DNA of 38,142 nt from a candidate division WWE3 bacterium RIFOXYB1_FULL_43_24 (GCA_001773135.1 MEVX01000019.1:1-38142), one strand, 5' to 3'; shown: positions 1-9,310, counted from the stretch's first letter. A program made the numbers and translations. The notes: generated by a model not told the origin, from the letters alone.

Positions 1-2
1 CA

Positions 3-269
3 ATGATGCCCGCAGCCGGTAACGGTGGCGAGCCAGCCGAACCTGTAGAAGAGAAAACAGAGTTCGACGTAGTTTTAACAGACGCCGGTGCGAACAAGAT
101 CTCAGTTATCAAATCGGTTAGAGAGATCAACCCCGCGCTCGGTCTTGTAGAAGCTAAAAGTCTTGTAGAATCAGCTCCTAAAGCGATTATAGAAGGAGCC
201 AAGAAAGAAGCAGCCGAGGATGCAAAGAAAAAGCTCGAAGAAGCAGGAGCTAAAGTTGAGTTAAAATAA
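3..269 (+). CDS. rplL: Ribosomal protein L7/L12, C-terminal part (5' end truncated by window edge)
   Basis: Translation [72 protein letters not shown] is typical of the L7/L12 C-terminal domain. Confidence 0.96.
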   Translation: MMPAAGNGGEPAEPVEEKTEFDVVLTDAGANKISVIKSVREINPALGLVEAKSLVESAPKAIIEGAKKEAAEDAKKKLEEAGAKVELK

Positions 270-325
270 CTCTCATTTGGGTACAAAAGTGGAATTGAAG
301 TAACATTCTCTTACTACGAAAAATG

Positions 326-352
326 AAAAACGCCTCTACGGGGGCGTTTTTT
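326..352 (+). terminator. Rho-independent terminator after rplL
   Basis: aaaaacgcc-tctacggg-ggcgtttttt: GC stem followed by a T run. Confidence 0.85.
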
Positions 353-378
353 GTTGGCTCAAATACCGGACAGATCAG

Positions 379-1323
379 TTAAGCTAAGCTCAAAGTCTCT
401 TTCTCGTAACATTCTTTGACATGAACTGACAACGTTTTTGCGGCATCTGAGGGAGTAGCCTTGTCACTGACCCAAATTCCCGCGCCAAGTTCCAGACCCC
501 CCATCACTTTAATATGCGCTATAAAACCCACATGCCAGTGGTACGGTTCATACCTTTGGTTGTGAATCCAAAAATTTCTGTCCGGTCTGCCGAAAAGTAC
601 GTCGTACGCGTAAAGAGCTGCTTTCATAATCCGGGCGAAGTCGTTAATCTCAACTTCGTCCATATATTCAAAATTGGGTCTGTGGTTCTTGGGTATCAGA
701 ATCATTTCGTAACTCCACCTACTTGCTTCAGGAACGAGCAGCGCAAAGTGCTTTGATTCGTATACAAGATTAGTTTCCATTAATCCGTCTTTTACAGCGT
801 CACACCAATAACAACTGTTCTTCTCATTCATATATCTAAGTGCCTTATTTTTCTCCATTTCGATGATTCCCGGGAAGCCTGGCAATGCAACGATTTGGGA
901 ATGGGGGTGCAAAATGGACGCTCCCGCTTTACCACCGCGGTTGTTAAAAACCATAACTTCTTTGCCCTGAGTAGTGTAATAGTTTGTGCGGTTTAAGAAC
1001 GCTCTCACAATTTTAACGTTTTGTTCGTGGTCGAAATCAGGGATATCCTTTTCGTGGTCAGGGCTATGAACTACGATCTCATGTGACTCAGCCAAAGGAA
1101 ACTTGTTTGGAAATACCCTAACGTTCCAGTCGTCAGCATCCTGGTAAACCGCTTCGGGAGTAAGGGATTCATTACCTCTACAAAAAAAACATACCTGAGG
1201 TTTGGCATCTTTAGAAGCTTCGGATTTTTTGCCTGTTGCCCCCGTTTGATCGGCTCTCTTAGCCCTGTTTGTGGCTAATATGGTTGGGGTACCTGTAAGT
1301 TCGTCAAAAATAAATTTGGGCAT
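379..1323 (-). CDS. galT: Galactose-1-phosphate uridylyltransferase
   Basis: HIT-type motif HPHSQIVALP, zinc-site-like cysteines (CFFC, CYWC), C-terminal HWHVGFIAH. Confidence 0.88.
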   Translation of the reverse strand: MPKFIFDELTGTPTILATNRAKRADQTGATGKKSEASKDAKPQVCFFCRGNESLTPEAVYQDADDWNVRVFPNKFPLAESHEIVVHSPDHEKDIPDFDHEQNVKIVRAFLNRTNYYTTQGKEVMVFNNRGGKAGASILHPHSQIVALPGFPGIIEMEKNKALRYMNEKNSCYWCDAVKDGLMETNLVYESKHFALLVPEASRWSYEMILIPKNHRPNFEYMDEVEINDFARIMKAALYAYDVLFGRPDRNFWIHNQRYEPYHWHVGFIAHIKVMGGLELGAGIWVSDKATPSDAAKTLSVHVKECYEKETLSLA

Positions 1324-1330
1324 GGGCAGT

Positions 1331-2728
1331 TTAGCTTAAAATTCTTTCATACAACTTTTTATATTCTACCGCACTTTGCTCCCAGCCGAAATCCTTTTGC
1401 ATGGAATTTTGAATCATTTCTTGCATTCGCTCGGTTCCGTAAACAGAAAGTGCTTCTTTTAGGGAAGTTAGTAATGCCCCGGACGAGTACCTGTTAAAAA
1501 CGAAGCCATTTTCCCCGTTTTTAACAGAATCTTTTAGCCCCCCTACGTCGTGAACAACAGGCAAAGTTCCGTACCACATAGCAATCATTTGGATCAATCC
1601 GCAGGGTTCGTATCTTGACGGTACAACTAAAAAGTCGCTACCCGCGTACATCAGGTTAGCCAGTTCCAAATCGAACATAATGTTGCAGGAGAATTTGTCA
1701 TTGATTGTCTTATCATTTGAAAGATCAATTAATTTTTGCTCCCATGTTTTATCACCGGTCCCGAGAAGTAAAAATACCGCATCGTCTTTTAAAAGGTCCG
1801 GCAAGGCTTCAAAAATAATATCAAGACCTTTTTGGAAACCATCTATTCTGCCGACAAATGAAAACACAGGTGAGTTTTTATATTTTTTGTCGATTTTTAA
1901 CCTGTCTAATAAAACCTTTTTGGCTTCTTTTTTACCCTCCTCCACAGAATTTATATCGTAACTGCGGGGATGCGCTGCGTAATCTATGCCGTTTAAAATA
2001 CCGCTCAGGCGTCCTTCCCTGGATTTCAGGATATCCTCAAAACCGCTGCCGAATTCTTTTGTCAAAATTTCTTTTGCATAGGATGGGGAAACCGTATTTA
2101 TAAAATCACTCGAGGTAATTCCCTGCTGCATCATATTTAAATCCCCGTCCGCAAGATCCCAGTCTATTAAAGGGTGTTCGCCGGGCACTATGCCGGTATC
2201 TCTTAGTAATGCCGGACCTCCGATACCCTGATAATTTAGGTTGTGTATTGTAAAAAGAGTGCGGGGGCGTTCGCTGCCTAACTCATCCTTCAACATTGCC
2301 GTCACCAAACCGGTGTGCCAGTCATTGCAGTGGACTATGTCATAGGTATTGAAAGAAGATTTGACGTACTCAACTACTGCCTTGTTAAAAAAAGCGAACA
2401 TTTGAGTTTCAGTTATATTGTTAGCGAAAAAATTAGAACCACCTACAAAATATTTGGCGTTTTTCAAGAGATAGAGGTCGACATTAGAACCCGGAAGTTT
2501 AGTTTTAAAAACCTCCACGATGTTACTCTCATTTGCAAACGGAACATGTAGATCAAAGGTTTTATACAGCTCTAAACCTTCGGTGTTCACCGAGGGAAAA
2601 AAAGGAACGATAACATCTACGTTCACAGATATTTTTTCCAAGGCTTTGGGAAGGGCACCAATAACATCTCCCAACCCGCCGATCTTTATGACCGGGGCTA
2701 CTTCTGAGGCAACAAGAAGCACTTTCAT
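1331..2728 (-). CDS. glgA: Glycogen/starch synthase (GT5)
   Basis: N-terminal MKVLLVASEVAPVIKIGGLGDVIGALP; HCNDWHTGLV; PSRYEPCGLIQMIAMWYGTLPVV. Confidence 0.93.
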   Translation of the reverse strand: MKVLLVASEVAPVIKIGGLGDVIGALPKALEKISVNVDVIVPFFPSVNTEGLELYKTFDLHVPFANESNIVEVFKTKLPGSNVDLYLLKNAKYFVGGSNFFANNITETQMFAFFNKAVVEYVKSSFNTYDIVHCNDWHTGLVTAMLKDELGSERPRTLFTIHNLNYQGIGGPALLRDTGIVPGEHPLIDWDLADGDLNMMQQGITSSDFINTVSPSYAKEILTKEFGSGFEDILKSREGRLSGILNGIDYAAHPRSYDINSVEEGKKEAKKVLLDRLKIDKKYKNSPVFSFVGRIDGFQKGLDIIFEALPDLLKDDAVFLLLGTGDKTWEQKLIDLSNDKTINDKFSCNIMFDLELANLMYAGSDFLVVPSRYEPCGLIQMIAMWYGTLPVVHDVGGLKDSVKNGENGFVFNRYSSGALLTSLKEALSVYGTERMQEMIQNSMQKDFGWEQSAVEYKKLYERILS

Positions 2729-2763
2729 AAGGGTAATGTTAACAGAAATAAATGTTTGAACAA

Positions 2764-4263
2764 CTAGCCTCTTTGCTCAGGCTGTCCGCCACGAATCTTA
2801 TGGTATTTTTCCGTATATTTGTCCAGGGTTTTTTCAACTTCTTCATTTCCTATCTCCAGCCTCAGCAAGTCTATCGCGTTTATAGTGTCGTATATATCGT
2901 GCTTGTTTTCGAGTTTAAAAAGGGCGTCTCTCCAGAGCACCGCCTTCTCGTACTCCCTGTTCTTAATTGCTTTGGCCTCCTCTTCCCGAATCATGTGAGT
3001 GAATCCTTCCCACACACCTCTTTGGTGCCCTCCTTTGTCATATGTCCTTTCTTTAAACGGGATCCGTGTGGCTTCGTTTTGGTCTTTTGCCATCTGTCTT
3101 ACCTTGCCGGTGCGTTGCCACTCAAATGCAGTAGACACTATCAACTGGTAATATTTCTGGGCAGTACTTATATCATTTTCTGAAACATCGGGAATATTTT
3201 TTACCAAATCCAAAAACCTAAACGCACCCTGCTCTATCATCTCAAGACTCCACCAGGGTTTGGCAGACGCCCACCAAAAATGATCGCTGGACATAGCGAT
3301 ATCCATTTTATTTTTTAATACATCGTAGTTTTCGGAGCTCTCAGGAATTTTATAAAACAAATTAAGAGCAAATTTGAAAAAATCCCATTGGTACCCATGT
3401 ATGGGGTTAGATGTGTCAAGCCATGACAAAAATTGAGCACCCCTCTCGATATCTTCGGGGCTGCTTGCCCATGTAGATTCACGCGGTGTCACTATTTCAA
3501 CGGGCAGTTCTTTGGAGTAATTAGTCAAAAATTCAGATATTGACACGGTAGTGTACGGCTCCCGGGAATTAATTATCTCGCCAAGCAAACTTTCCAATCC
3601 CGGTCTGTGGTGTCCGAAAGTTTCTCCATCCATTCCTGTAACTACGTATTTGTTCGATAACATATCTTTAATAGCCGGGTCCAAAGTATCCTTGCTCCTC
3701 ACAACGGCGCTCATAATCAAATTGCTTAAGCGCCTGTTTCTGAAAAATACTGCCAAATTGCTATCTTTTATACGGTACAAACTATCCTCCGCCGGAAGAA
3801 CGGTATTTTTGTTATAAGCAATTTCGTCCAGTACGAGCCATTTATACCCCAGTTCTTCAAGCATCCCGGGCAGAACTACCGAGTACGCCATTTCGGGAGG
3901 GAAAAACCCCGCTTTTTTAAAAGAATTTCCAAAGTAGAACTGAAGTGTTTCCTCATTCTTCACTATTTGTCTGTAAACCTCGTTTTCCGGAATTAAAGGT
4001 ATAAATGCGTGGTATTTGCACGAGCCGGTAAGTTCTACCTTGCCCTCCTCCAGCAGCTTTTTTATCAAACCTAGCAACTCGTGGTACCCGTTGTTATCCA
4101 ACAATTCTAATAAAGAACCTGAAATATTGATCGACTGACTGCCGAATTTAGACGCGGCTATGGTTCTGAAAACAGGAAAGTAAGATTGGGAAACAACTGC
4201 TTCCAGAATGTCTTTTTGCTGATCAGCGGGTTGATAAAAATGAAGAAAACTTAACCACTTCAT
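2764..4263 (-). CDS. Glycoside hydrolase family 57 protein
   Basis: LHFYQPA start, GFFPPEMAYS (nucleophile region) and DGETFGHH (GH57 motif 4). Confidence 0.88.
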   Translation of the reverse strand: MKWLSFLHFYQPADQQKDILEAVVSQSYFPVFRTIAASKFGSQSINISGSLLELLDNNGYHELLGLIKKLLEEGKVELTGSCKYHAFIPLIPENEVYRQIVKNEETLQFYFGNSFKKAGFFPPEMAYSVVLPGMLEELGYKWLVLDEIAYNKNTVLPAEDSLYRIKDSNLAVFFRNRRLSNLIMSAVVRSKDTLDPAIKDMLSNKYVVTGMDGETFGHHRPGLESLLGEIINSREPYTTVSISEFLTNYSKELPVEIVTPRESTWASSPEDIERGAQFLSWLDTSNPIHGYQWDFFKFALNLFYKIPESSENYDVLKNKMDIAMSSDHFWWASAKPWWSLEMIEQGAFRFLDLVKNIPDVSENDISTAQKYYQLIVSTAFEWQRTGKVRQMAKDQNEATRIPFKERTYDKGGHQRGVWEGFTHMIREEEAKAIKNREYEKAVLWRDALFKLENKHDIYDTINAIDLLRLEIGNEEVEKTLDKYTEKYHKIRGGQPEQRG

Positions 4264-4264
4264 C

Positions 4265-5581
4265 TTACGATTCTAGCATAGATGAAATATTGTTTGCCAA
4301 CGAAAGTGTTTTTTCTTTCACCTTGCCGTCCGGCATACTGTGAGCAGCATCTCTAGCGTATTGCAGAGATTTCTCAACCATCCCCCTGTGGAATAGCATA
4401 GGATTTCCAAGTATCGCTTTCTTCGAGGACCACCAATATTTGTCGCTGTGCTCAAATTTCATTATCCAAAACAGTCTCTGGAGGTATTCTTTTGTTTCGT
4501 CGGAAGTGTCTGTCATATCGGTATAAAACCAAAGGGGTTGGGCGGTTGAATCGTGATTTTCATCGTTACCCGGAATTCTGGCCTGGTTTTCGTCCAAAAT
4601 ATTTTCTAAGAGTCCAAGATTTTTCTGAATTTCGTTTCCTGACCAGTAGGGGTACGCGTTACCCTCGGACATGTCTTCGTAGCTTGCTCCCCAGGTGGAT
4701 TCCACGATGTCCTCTATTTCTTTCCCTTTTATTTCAGTCAACAGCTGACAAACAGTACTAAAACTACCGCCCCTTTCAGTAACTGTGTTTATAATGTCAT
4801 CCAGTACATCGATTCCGGAAGGGTTGTGGTGACCGAAGGTTTCCCCGTCCAAGGCAATTACCTGAGCATCCCCACCCGCTTGTAAAAAAGTATCGACTAG
4901 CTGATTCACGGAAGAACCCCTATGGAAAGAGAGCATATCGCTTAATCTTTTATTCCTGGATACAATTTTAATATCCATACCTTTGAGTGTGTTATAGACA
5001 GGCTCATAACCCTCATATGACAGATTAGGAATTGCTGTCTGGTCGACAAGTATCCAACCATAACCCAAATTGTTTACCAATGCCACTATGTCCCTATTAA
5101 CAGCGCATTCCGGGGCAAAAAATCCTCTAATATTTTTTGTCATAACTGCAGCCTCTCCCTCAAAACCTGTTCTATTCCCAAAGTAGTAACCTAAGGCATA
5201 TTCGTTTAGCACAATTTGTTTTTCTGCCGACTCTTCAGACAGCTTGGTCAGCAAAGGGTGGTATGCTGCGCTGCCTGTAAGTTCCACTCTTTCAGAGACG
5301 TAAAGATCTTTTATTTCTGATATCCAGCTTCCATACCCATACCTGTCTGCCTGTTCCAACAAACTCAGAGGAATATTTAATGTAATAGAGAGGTTCTTTT
5401 TTGTCCTGATTAGTTTGATAAGAGGTTGGTAGCATTGGGAAAATATCTTGCGGAATACCGCTTCGTCCTGTGTAGGTGGTTGGTATAAGTGTAAAAGCAG
5501 GGCTATCTTCACCCGCGTATTATGAGATAAAACCGCGGTGTTTGTCAAAGATTTCTTTTTCGGAACATCTAAACAATACAA
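4265..5581 (-). CDS. Glycoside hydrolase family 57 protein (second copy; start may be GTG at about 5512)
   Basis: KIALLLHLYQPPTQDEAVFRKIFSQCYQPLI, GFFAPECAV, DGETFGHHNP. The first ~23 residues of the ORF look non-homologous. Confidence 0.87.
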   Translation of the reverse strand: MYCLDVPKKKSLTNTAVLSHNTRVKIALLLHLYQPPTQDEAVFRKIFSQCYQPLIKLIRTKKNLSITLNIPLSLLEQADRYGYGSWISEIKDLYVSERVELTGSAAYHPLLTKLSEESAEKQIVLNEYALGYYFGNRTGFEGEAAVMTKNIRGFFAPECAVNRDIVALVNNLGYGWILVDQTAIPNLSYEGYEPVYNTLKGMDIKIVSRNKRLSDMLSFHRGSSVNQLVDTFLQAGGDAQVIALDGETFGHHNPSGIDVLDDIINTVTERGGSFSTVCQLLTEIKGKEIEDIVESTWGASYEDMSEGNAYPYWSGNEIQKNLGLLENILDENQARIPGNDENHDSTAQPLWFYTDMTDTSDETKEYLQRLFWIMKFEHSDKYWWSSKKAILGNPMLFHRGMVEKSLQYARDAAHSMPDGKVKEKTLSLANNISSMLES

Positions 5582-5610
5582 GAGTGAGCTTAGAGCCCGG
5601 AAAAATTAAA

Positions 5611-5690
5611 GGGTACGATCCGGGAGGGACGGCTTCTTATACTCCTGCCCACAGCATAAGAAACTTTAATGTCCCCCTCGGGTCGCACCC
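5611..5690 (-). repeat. Long imperfect hairpin between glgA (5717-7249) and the GH57 gene
   Basis: Arms 5611-5630 (gggtacgatccgggagggac) and 5671-5690 (gtccccctcgggtcgcaccc): 16/20 Watson-Crick plus 2 G-U on either strand. Inner perfect stem ttcttat 5634-5640 / ataagaa 5656-5662. On the minus strand followed by TTTAATTTTT. Confidence 0.75.
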
Positions 5691-5716
5691 ATTAATGCGG
5701 AAATCCTATCAAAAAC

Positions 5717-7249
5717 TTATAGGTTTGTCAAACCTTCCAAAGCGGAGAACGAAACGTGAGGTTTTTCGTGGAAATTTTTCGTTGTTTCATACAGTTTTGA
5801 ATATTCTTTGGCACTAAACTCCCAGCTATAATCCACTTTCATGGCGTTTGACTGGAGTTTACGCCATAATTCAGTGTTTTTATGCAGTTCTATCGCTCTA
5901 ATTATCTTGCCGAATAAAGAAAACTCATTAAATTCATTAAATAAAAATCCAGTGCCAGTTTGTTTCATTGTGTCAAAATTATCGACAGTGTCTGCCAATC
6001 CACCCACATTTCTGACAATTGGAATGGCTCCGTACCTCATAGCTTCAATTTGTACGATTCCGCACGGTTCAAAACGTGAGGGGTACAGCACACAATCCGC
6101 GCCTCCGAACACCAGCCTGGGTAGGGTAAAATTAGGGTAAGGATGTATGCCAACCTGTGTCGGGAATTCAGTTTTAAGGTTATTCAAACGTTCTGTCAAG
6201 GACCAGTCGCCAGCGCCAATCTCCACAAACTGTACGTCATATTCTTTCAAGACATGGTGCATAACTGTTGTCAATAAATCGACACCTTTCATGAAATCGA
6301 GCCGTCCGACAAAGGCGAAGATCATTTTATCGGGGGAGGTGGGAAGATCGAACTCTTTTTGAAGAGCTTTCTTATTCTCTGCCCTAAGTTCAATACTCCC
6401 GATGTCAAAATTTCTGGTAATCAGCTTGTCCGTTGCCGGATCAAATTCTTCGTAGTCGACACCATTAACAATCCCGAACAGCTTACCTTTAAGTTCAGAA
6501 AGCAACTTATCCAATCCCTCCCCGAATTCGGGTGTAAGAATTTCTTTCGAGTAAGTTTTAGAAACAGTGTTAACGGCGTCGGCAAAAATAATCCCTCTTC
6601 TCATGTAATTCAAGGTGTTAGCTCTATCCGAAAATATCGAACCTATGACAGACTTGCCATCGTCGTAATTCATTTCCGACACATGCCTGTGATCGAAAGT
6701 ACCTTGGTATGCCAAATTATGAATAGTCAGTAAAGAAGAGATGTTTTTTAGAACAGGGTCGTTCTTGTAGACGGTTTTTAAATAAAACGGGATTGAGGCA
6801 GCATGCCAATCGTTGCAATGTATGACATCAGGAACAAACACTCCCTGCCTCACGAACTCCAACGCTCCCCGGGATAGTATTAAGAAACGCGTAGGATCGT
6901 CAGAATACCCGTAAACATTAGCCCTTTTTTCAAAATATTCCTGATTTTCCAAAAAATAAACCTTCACTCCCGAGCTATCTTCATAGTATTTCACGTTACA
7001 CACCAGTTCAGGGTTTGTGGGGTCGTCGGTAGGAACCGCCAATCCTTCCACAACCATCTTCATCGGGTATTTCTGCTCATCTATTAGACCAAATTTGGGA
7101 ATAAATACCGCAACCTCGTACCCAAGCCCCGTCAGTGCAGTGGACAAATGTCCTATAACCGAGCCTGCCCCTCCGACAGAAACATAGGGCTGAGCTTCCG
7201 TAGCAACTAGTAAGATCTTGTGAACTTTCGGAGACTTCTTAGCAATCAT
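5717..7249 (-). CDS. glgA: Glycogen/starch synthase (GT5), second copy
   Basis: KILLVATEAQPYVSVGGAGSVIGHLSTAL; HCNDWHAASIPFYL; YPSRFEPCGIVQIEAMRYGAIPIVRNVGGLADTV. Confidence 0.92.
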   Translation of the reverse strand: MIAKKSPKVHKILLVATEAQPYVSVGGAGSVIGHLSTALTGLGYEVAVFIPKFGLIDEQKYPMKMVVEGLAVPTDDPTNPELVCNVKYYEDSSGVKVYFLENQEYFEKRANVYGYSDDPTRFLILSRGALEFVRQGVFVPDVIHCNDWHAASIPFYLKTVYKNDPVLKNISSLLTIHNLAYQGTFDHRHVSEMNYDDGKSVIGSIFSDRANTLNYMRRGIIFADAVNTVSKTYSKEILTPEFGEGLDKLLSELKGKLFGIVNGVDYEEFDPATDKLITRNFDIGSIELRAENKKALQKEFDLPTSPDKMIFAFVGRLDFMKGVDLLTTVMHHVLKEYDVQFVEIGAGDWSLTERLNNLKTEFPTQVGIHPYPNFTLPRLVFGGADCVLYPSRFEPCGIVQIEAMRYGAIPIVRNVGGLADTVDNFDTMKQTGTGFLFNEFNEFSLFGKIIRAIELHKNTELWRKLQSNAMKVDYSWEFSAKEYSKLYETTKNFHEKPHVSFSALEGLTNL

Positions 7250-7264
7250 ATTGCTGAATAATAC

Positions 7265-7307
7265 ACGCGCACCCGTCTTTGGGCAACAGCCCGTTCCGAG
7301 TGCGCGT
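7265..7307 (-). other. GC-rich stem-loop just upstream of the second glgA
   Basis: Minus strand: acgcgcactc...gggtgcgcgt (10 bp including one G-U), inner gggc-tgtt-gccc. Ends 15 nt before the glgA start; no T-tract follows. Confidence 0.7.
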
Positions 7308-7339
7308 AATTTAGTTTTCTTACCTTACTGCTATGCCTT

Positions 7340-8281
7340 TTAAAGAATCGATTCAGCTTCCTCTATAAGTTCGCCATCACCGTGTTTTCTGATATCGGCC
7401 AGCAACCTGCTCTTGTCAGCAACGAACAATCCGTGTAGTTCCTCGCTCGAAGAGTACAAATCCTTTTCATCGTTGGTCATGATGCAGAGCTGCGCGTTGT
7501 TCTCATCAGAAGGAGTCAACATAAGGATTCTTTCAAAGAAATCTTTGTCTTTAGATTTTATGTATACGTGAAGCAAAGAGAACGGCTTTATTGCCTTGAA
7601 CAACGAAAGCCCGGCGTTCATTGTAAATGCGTAGTCCAGTCCGGAATTTCTCGAAGACTTGTCTATGTTCTGAGCAATATCCTTTAGTCCACCAAGTCTG
7701 CTTCTATAAAAGAACAGCTGACTCTTAGGAGACGCGGGTTCCTGCTCTGTTATGCTGGCAAATGTTTCCTTCTCTTCCGCCACGGGTGCCTTAGCCGAGG
7801 CTTCCACCCTTTTGGCGTTTTCCTCATCGAACTTTTTTGCTGCTTCCCTGAATTTGGCAAGCCAATCAATCGGCTCTTCCTCAACAGGAGCTTCTTTTTC
7901 TTTAACTTCTTCTTTAGGTTCAGGTTCCTTAACCTTAACCTCTTCTTCGACCTCAACCTCTACTTCTGCTACAGGTTCAACTTCAGCAGGGGTCTCTTCA
8001 ACCACCGCAGGAGTATCCTGCTCTTTTTCTTTTTTCTTTGTTTCTTTAACATCTGTATTAACTGTTTCTTTAGGCACGGTTTGTCCTGCTTTTTCTTCAG
8101 AACCTCCGGGGTATAAGAAGTCTAAGATGTTTTTCTTAGTAAATCTATGACGGCCGGTCGCAGTCTTTACTTCTGCTTGCAATTTATCTTCCTCGATGTA
8201 TCTGTAAACGGAACGGAGACTTACTCCTAAAATATCAGCCACTTCGGTAGACGTATAAAGTTTATCTTCAAGATTTATCAT
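7340..8281 (-). CDS. HTH (MerR/excisionase-like) DNA-binding protein with acidic E/V/K-rich linker and C-terminal sensor-like domain
   Basis: YTSTEVADILGVSLRSVYRYIEEDKLQAEVKTATGRHRFTKKNILDFL is a helix-turn-helix/MerR-like signature; low-complexity linker EVEVEVEEEVKVKEPEPKEEVKEK. Confidence 0.78.
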   Translation of the reverse strand: MINLEDKLYTSTEVADILGVSLRSVYRYIEEDKLQAEVKTATGRHRFTKKNILDFLYPGGSEEKAGQTVPKETVNTDVKETKKKEKEQDTPAVVEETPAEVEPVAEVEVEVEEEVKVKEPEPKEEVKEKEAPVEEEPIDWLAKFREAAKKFDEENAKRVEASAKAPVAEEKETFASITEQEPASPKSQLFFYRSRLGGLKDIAQNIDKSSRNSGLDYAFTMNAGLSLFKAIKPFSLLHVYIKSKDKDFFERILMLTPSDENNAQLCIMTNDEKDLYSSSEELHGLFVADKSRLLADIRKHGDGELIEEAESIL

Positions 8282-8286
8282 AATTA

Positions 8287-8316
8287 AATGTAAACACTTG
8301 TTTCACATAGTGTCAA
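8287..8316 (-). promoter_or_regulatory. Sigma70-like promoter of the HTH gene with overlapping inverted repeat
   Basis: Minus strand TTGACA - 18 nt - TACATT, then 5 nt to ATG. Spacer region contains ACACT-N10-AGTGT, a possible autoregulatory operator. Confidence 0.55.
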
Positions 8317-8369
8317 CAGATGAAAGTTGCAGCAATAGTGATTATTATTTGTATTTATCAAAAGAAAAT

Positions 8370-9269
8370 TTACTTCAGAGAACCAAAAAAAACCTTGATT
8401 GGGAACAAAGGAAATGCCCTGACAATACGGGAAAAACGCCACGGTTGAGTACACAGGCGGAACAACCACTCCAAGTTATGCTGAATAATATTGTCACTCG
8501 GTTTCTTACTAACACCTGACAAATAGTCGAAAGTTCCTCCTACCCCAACTCCCACTCGGCAGGAAATCTTGCTCAAATTTCGCTGAAGCCACGCTTCTTG
8601 TTTCTTCTGCCCATAGGCGACCAGAATAAAATCCAAAACTTCAACTCCTGTCTTACTCATGCAGTCTTTGATATACCGAAGTGTAGTTTCGTCATCGTCC
8701 TTTTTGTATGTAAAAGCGGACGATGCTCCGATTATATTAACTCCAGGGTAATCCTTTCGCATTTTTTCAGCAGTTCTCTCAGCAAGATCTTCCGTAGCCG
8801 TATCAGAAAGTTTCCCCGTCCAATCCCTGGGCATACCTCCCAGTAGAAATACAGTGTATTTTTTTTCTGCGGATATTTTAAATATCTCTTCGCTTAAACG
8901 GACACCCGTTACTTTGGGAGCAAAAATCGCAGATTTAGTAAATGTTCCTATTGCCGTTTGGAACCCTATTCCCAACCCAGCAAAAAATCTTGACCCCGCT
9001 GCTCTACTTTTGAGTTCAGACATTTTTTTAAGATAATAGTCCGCCATCACTATTCCGGCTCCATCGGGTAACGAAAGATCGGCATTGTTTATCATATCTT
9101 TAAACTCGGGGTCATTTTGAGCTACCATAATAAATTCCGGATTCGTAGTACAAATATAATGAGAGCCTTCCCGAAGGAAATCTGCCTCTATTTTTTCGAT
9201 GACACACGCGACGTCGCAATCCATGTCTACATTTACTCCCAATATGTTCACTTTTCTACCGTACTTCAT
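8370..9269 (-). CDS. WecG/TagA/CpsF family glycosyltransferase
   Basis: VNILGVNVDMDCDVACVIEKIEADFL; TTNPEFIMVAQNDPEFKDMINNADLSLPDGAGIV; GVGGTFDYLSGVSKKPSD..LEWLFRLCTQPWRF. Start chosen at MKYGRKVNILG, not the longer ORF. Confidence 0.92.
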   Translation of the reverse strand: MKYGRKVNILGVNVDMDCDVACVIEKIEADFLREGSHYICTTNPEFIMVAQNDPEFKDMINNADLSLPDGAGIVMADYYLKKMSELKSRAAGSRFFAGLGIGFQTAIGTFTKSAIFAPKVTGVRLSEEIFKISAEKKYTVFLLGGMPRDWTGKLSDTATEDLAERTAEKMRKDYPGVNIIGASSAFTYKKDDDETTLRYIKDCMSKTGVEVLDFILVAYGQKKQEAWLQRNLSKISCRVGVGVGGTFDYLSGVSKKPSDNIIQHNLEWLFRLCTQPWRFSRIVRAFPLFPIKVFFGSLK

Positions 9270-9310
9270 ATGGAAGCAATTATACATCTCCACGGGACCT
9301 AAGCTTAGTG

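Noticed and set aside
2752-3183. 143-aa plus-strand ORF
   Set aside because: Antisense to a GH57 gene with conserved motifs.
7752-8150. 132-aa plus-strand ORF rich in Ser/Thr
   Set aside because: Antisense of the acidic low-complexity linker of the HTH gene; a compositional artefact.
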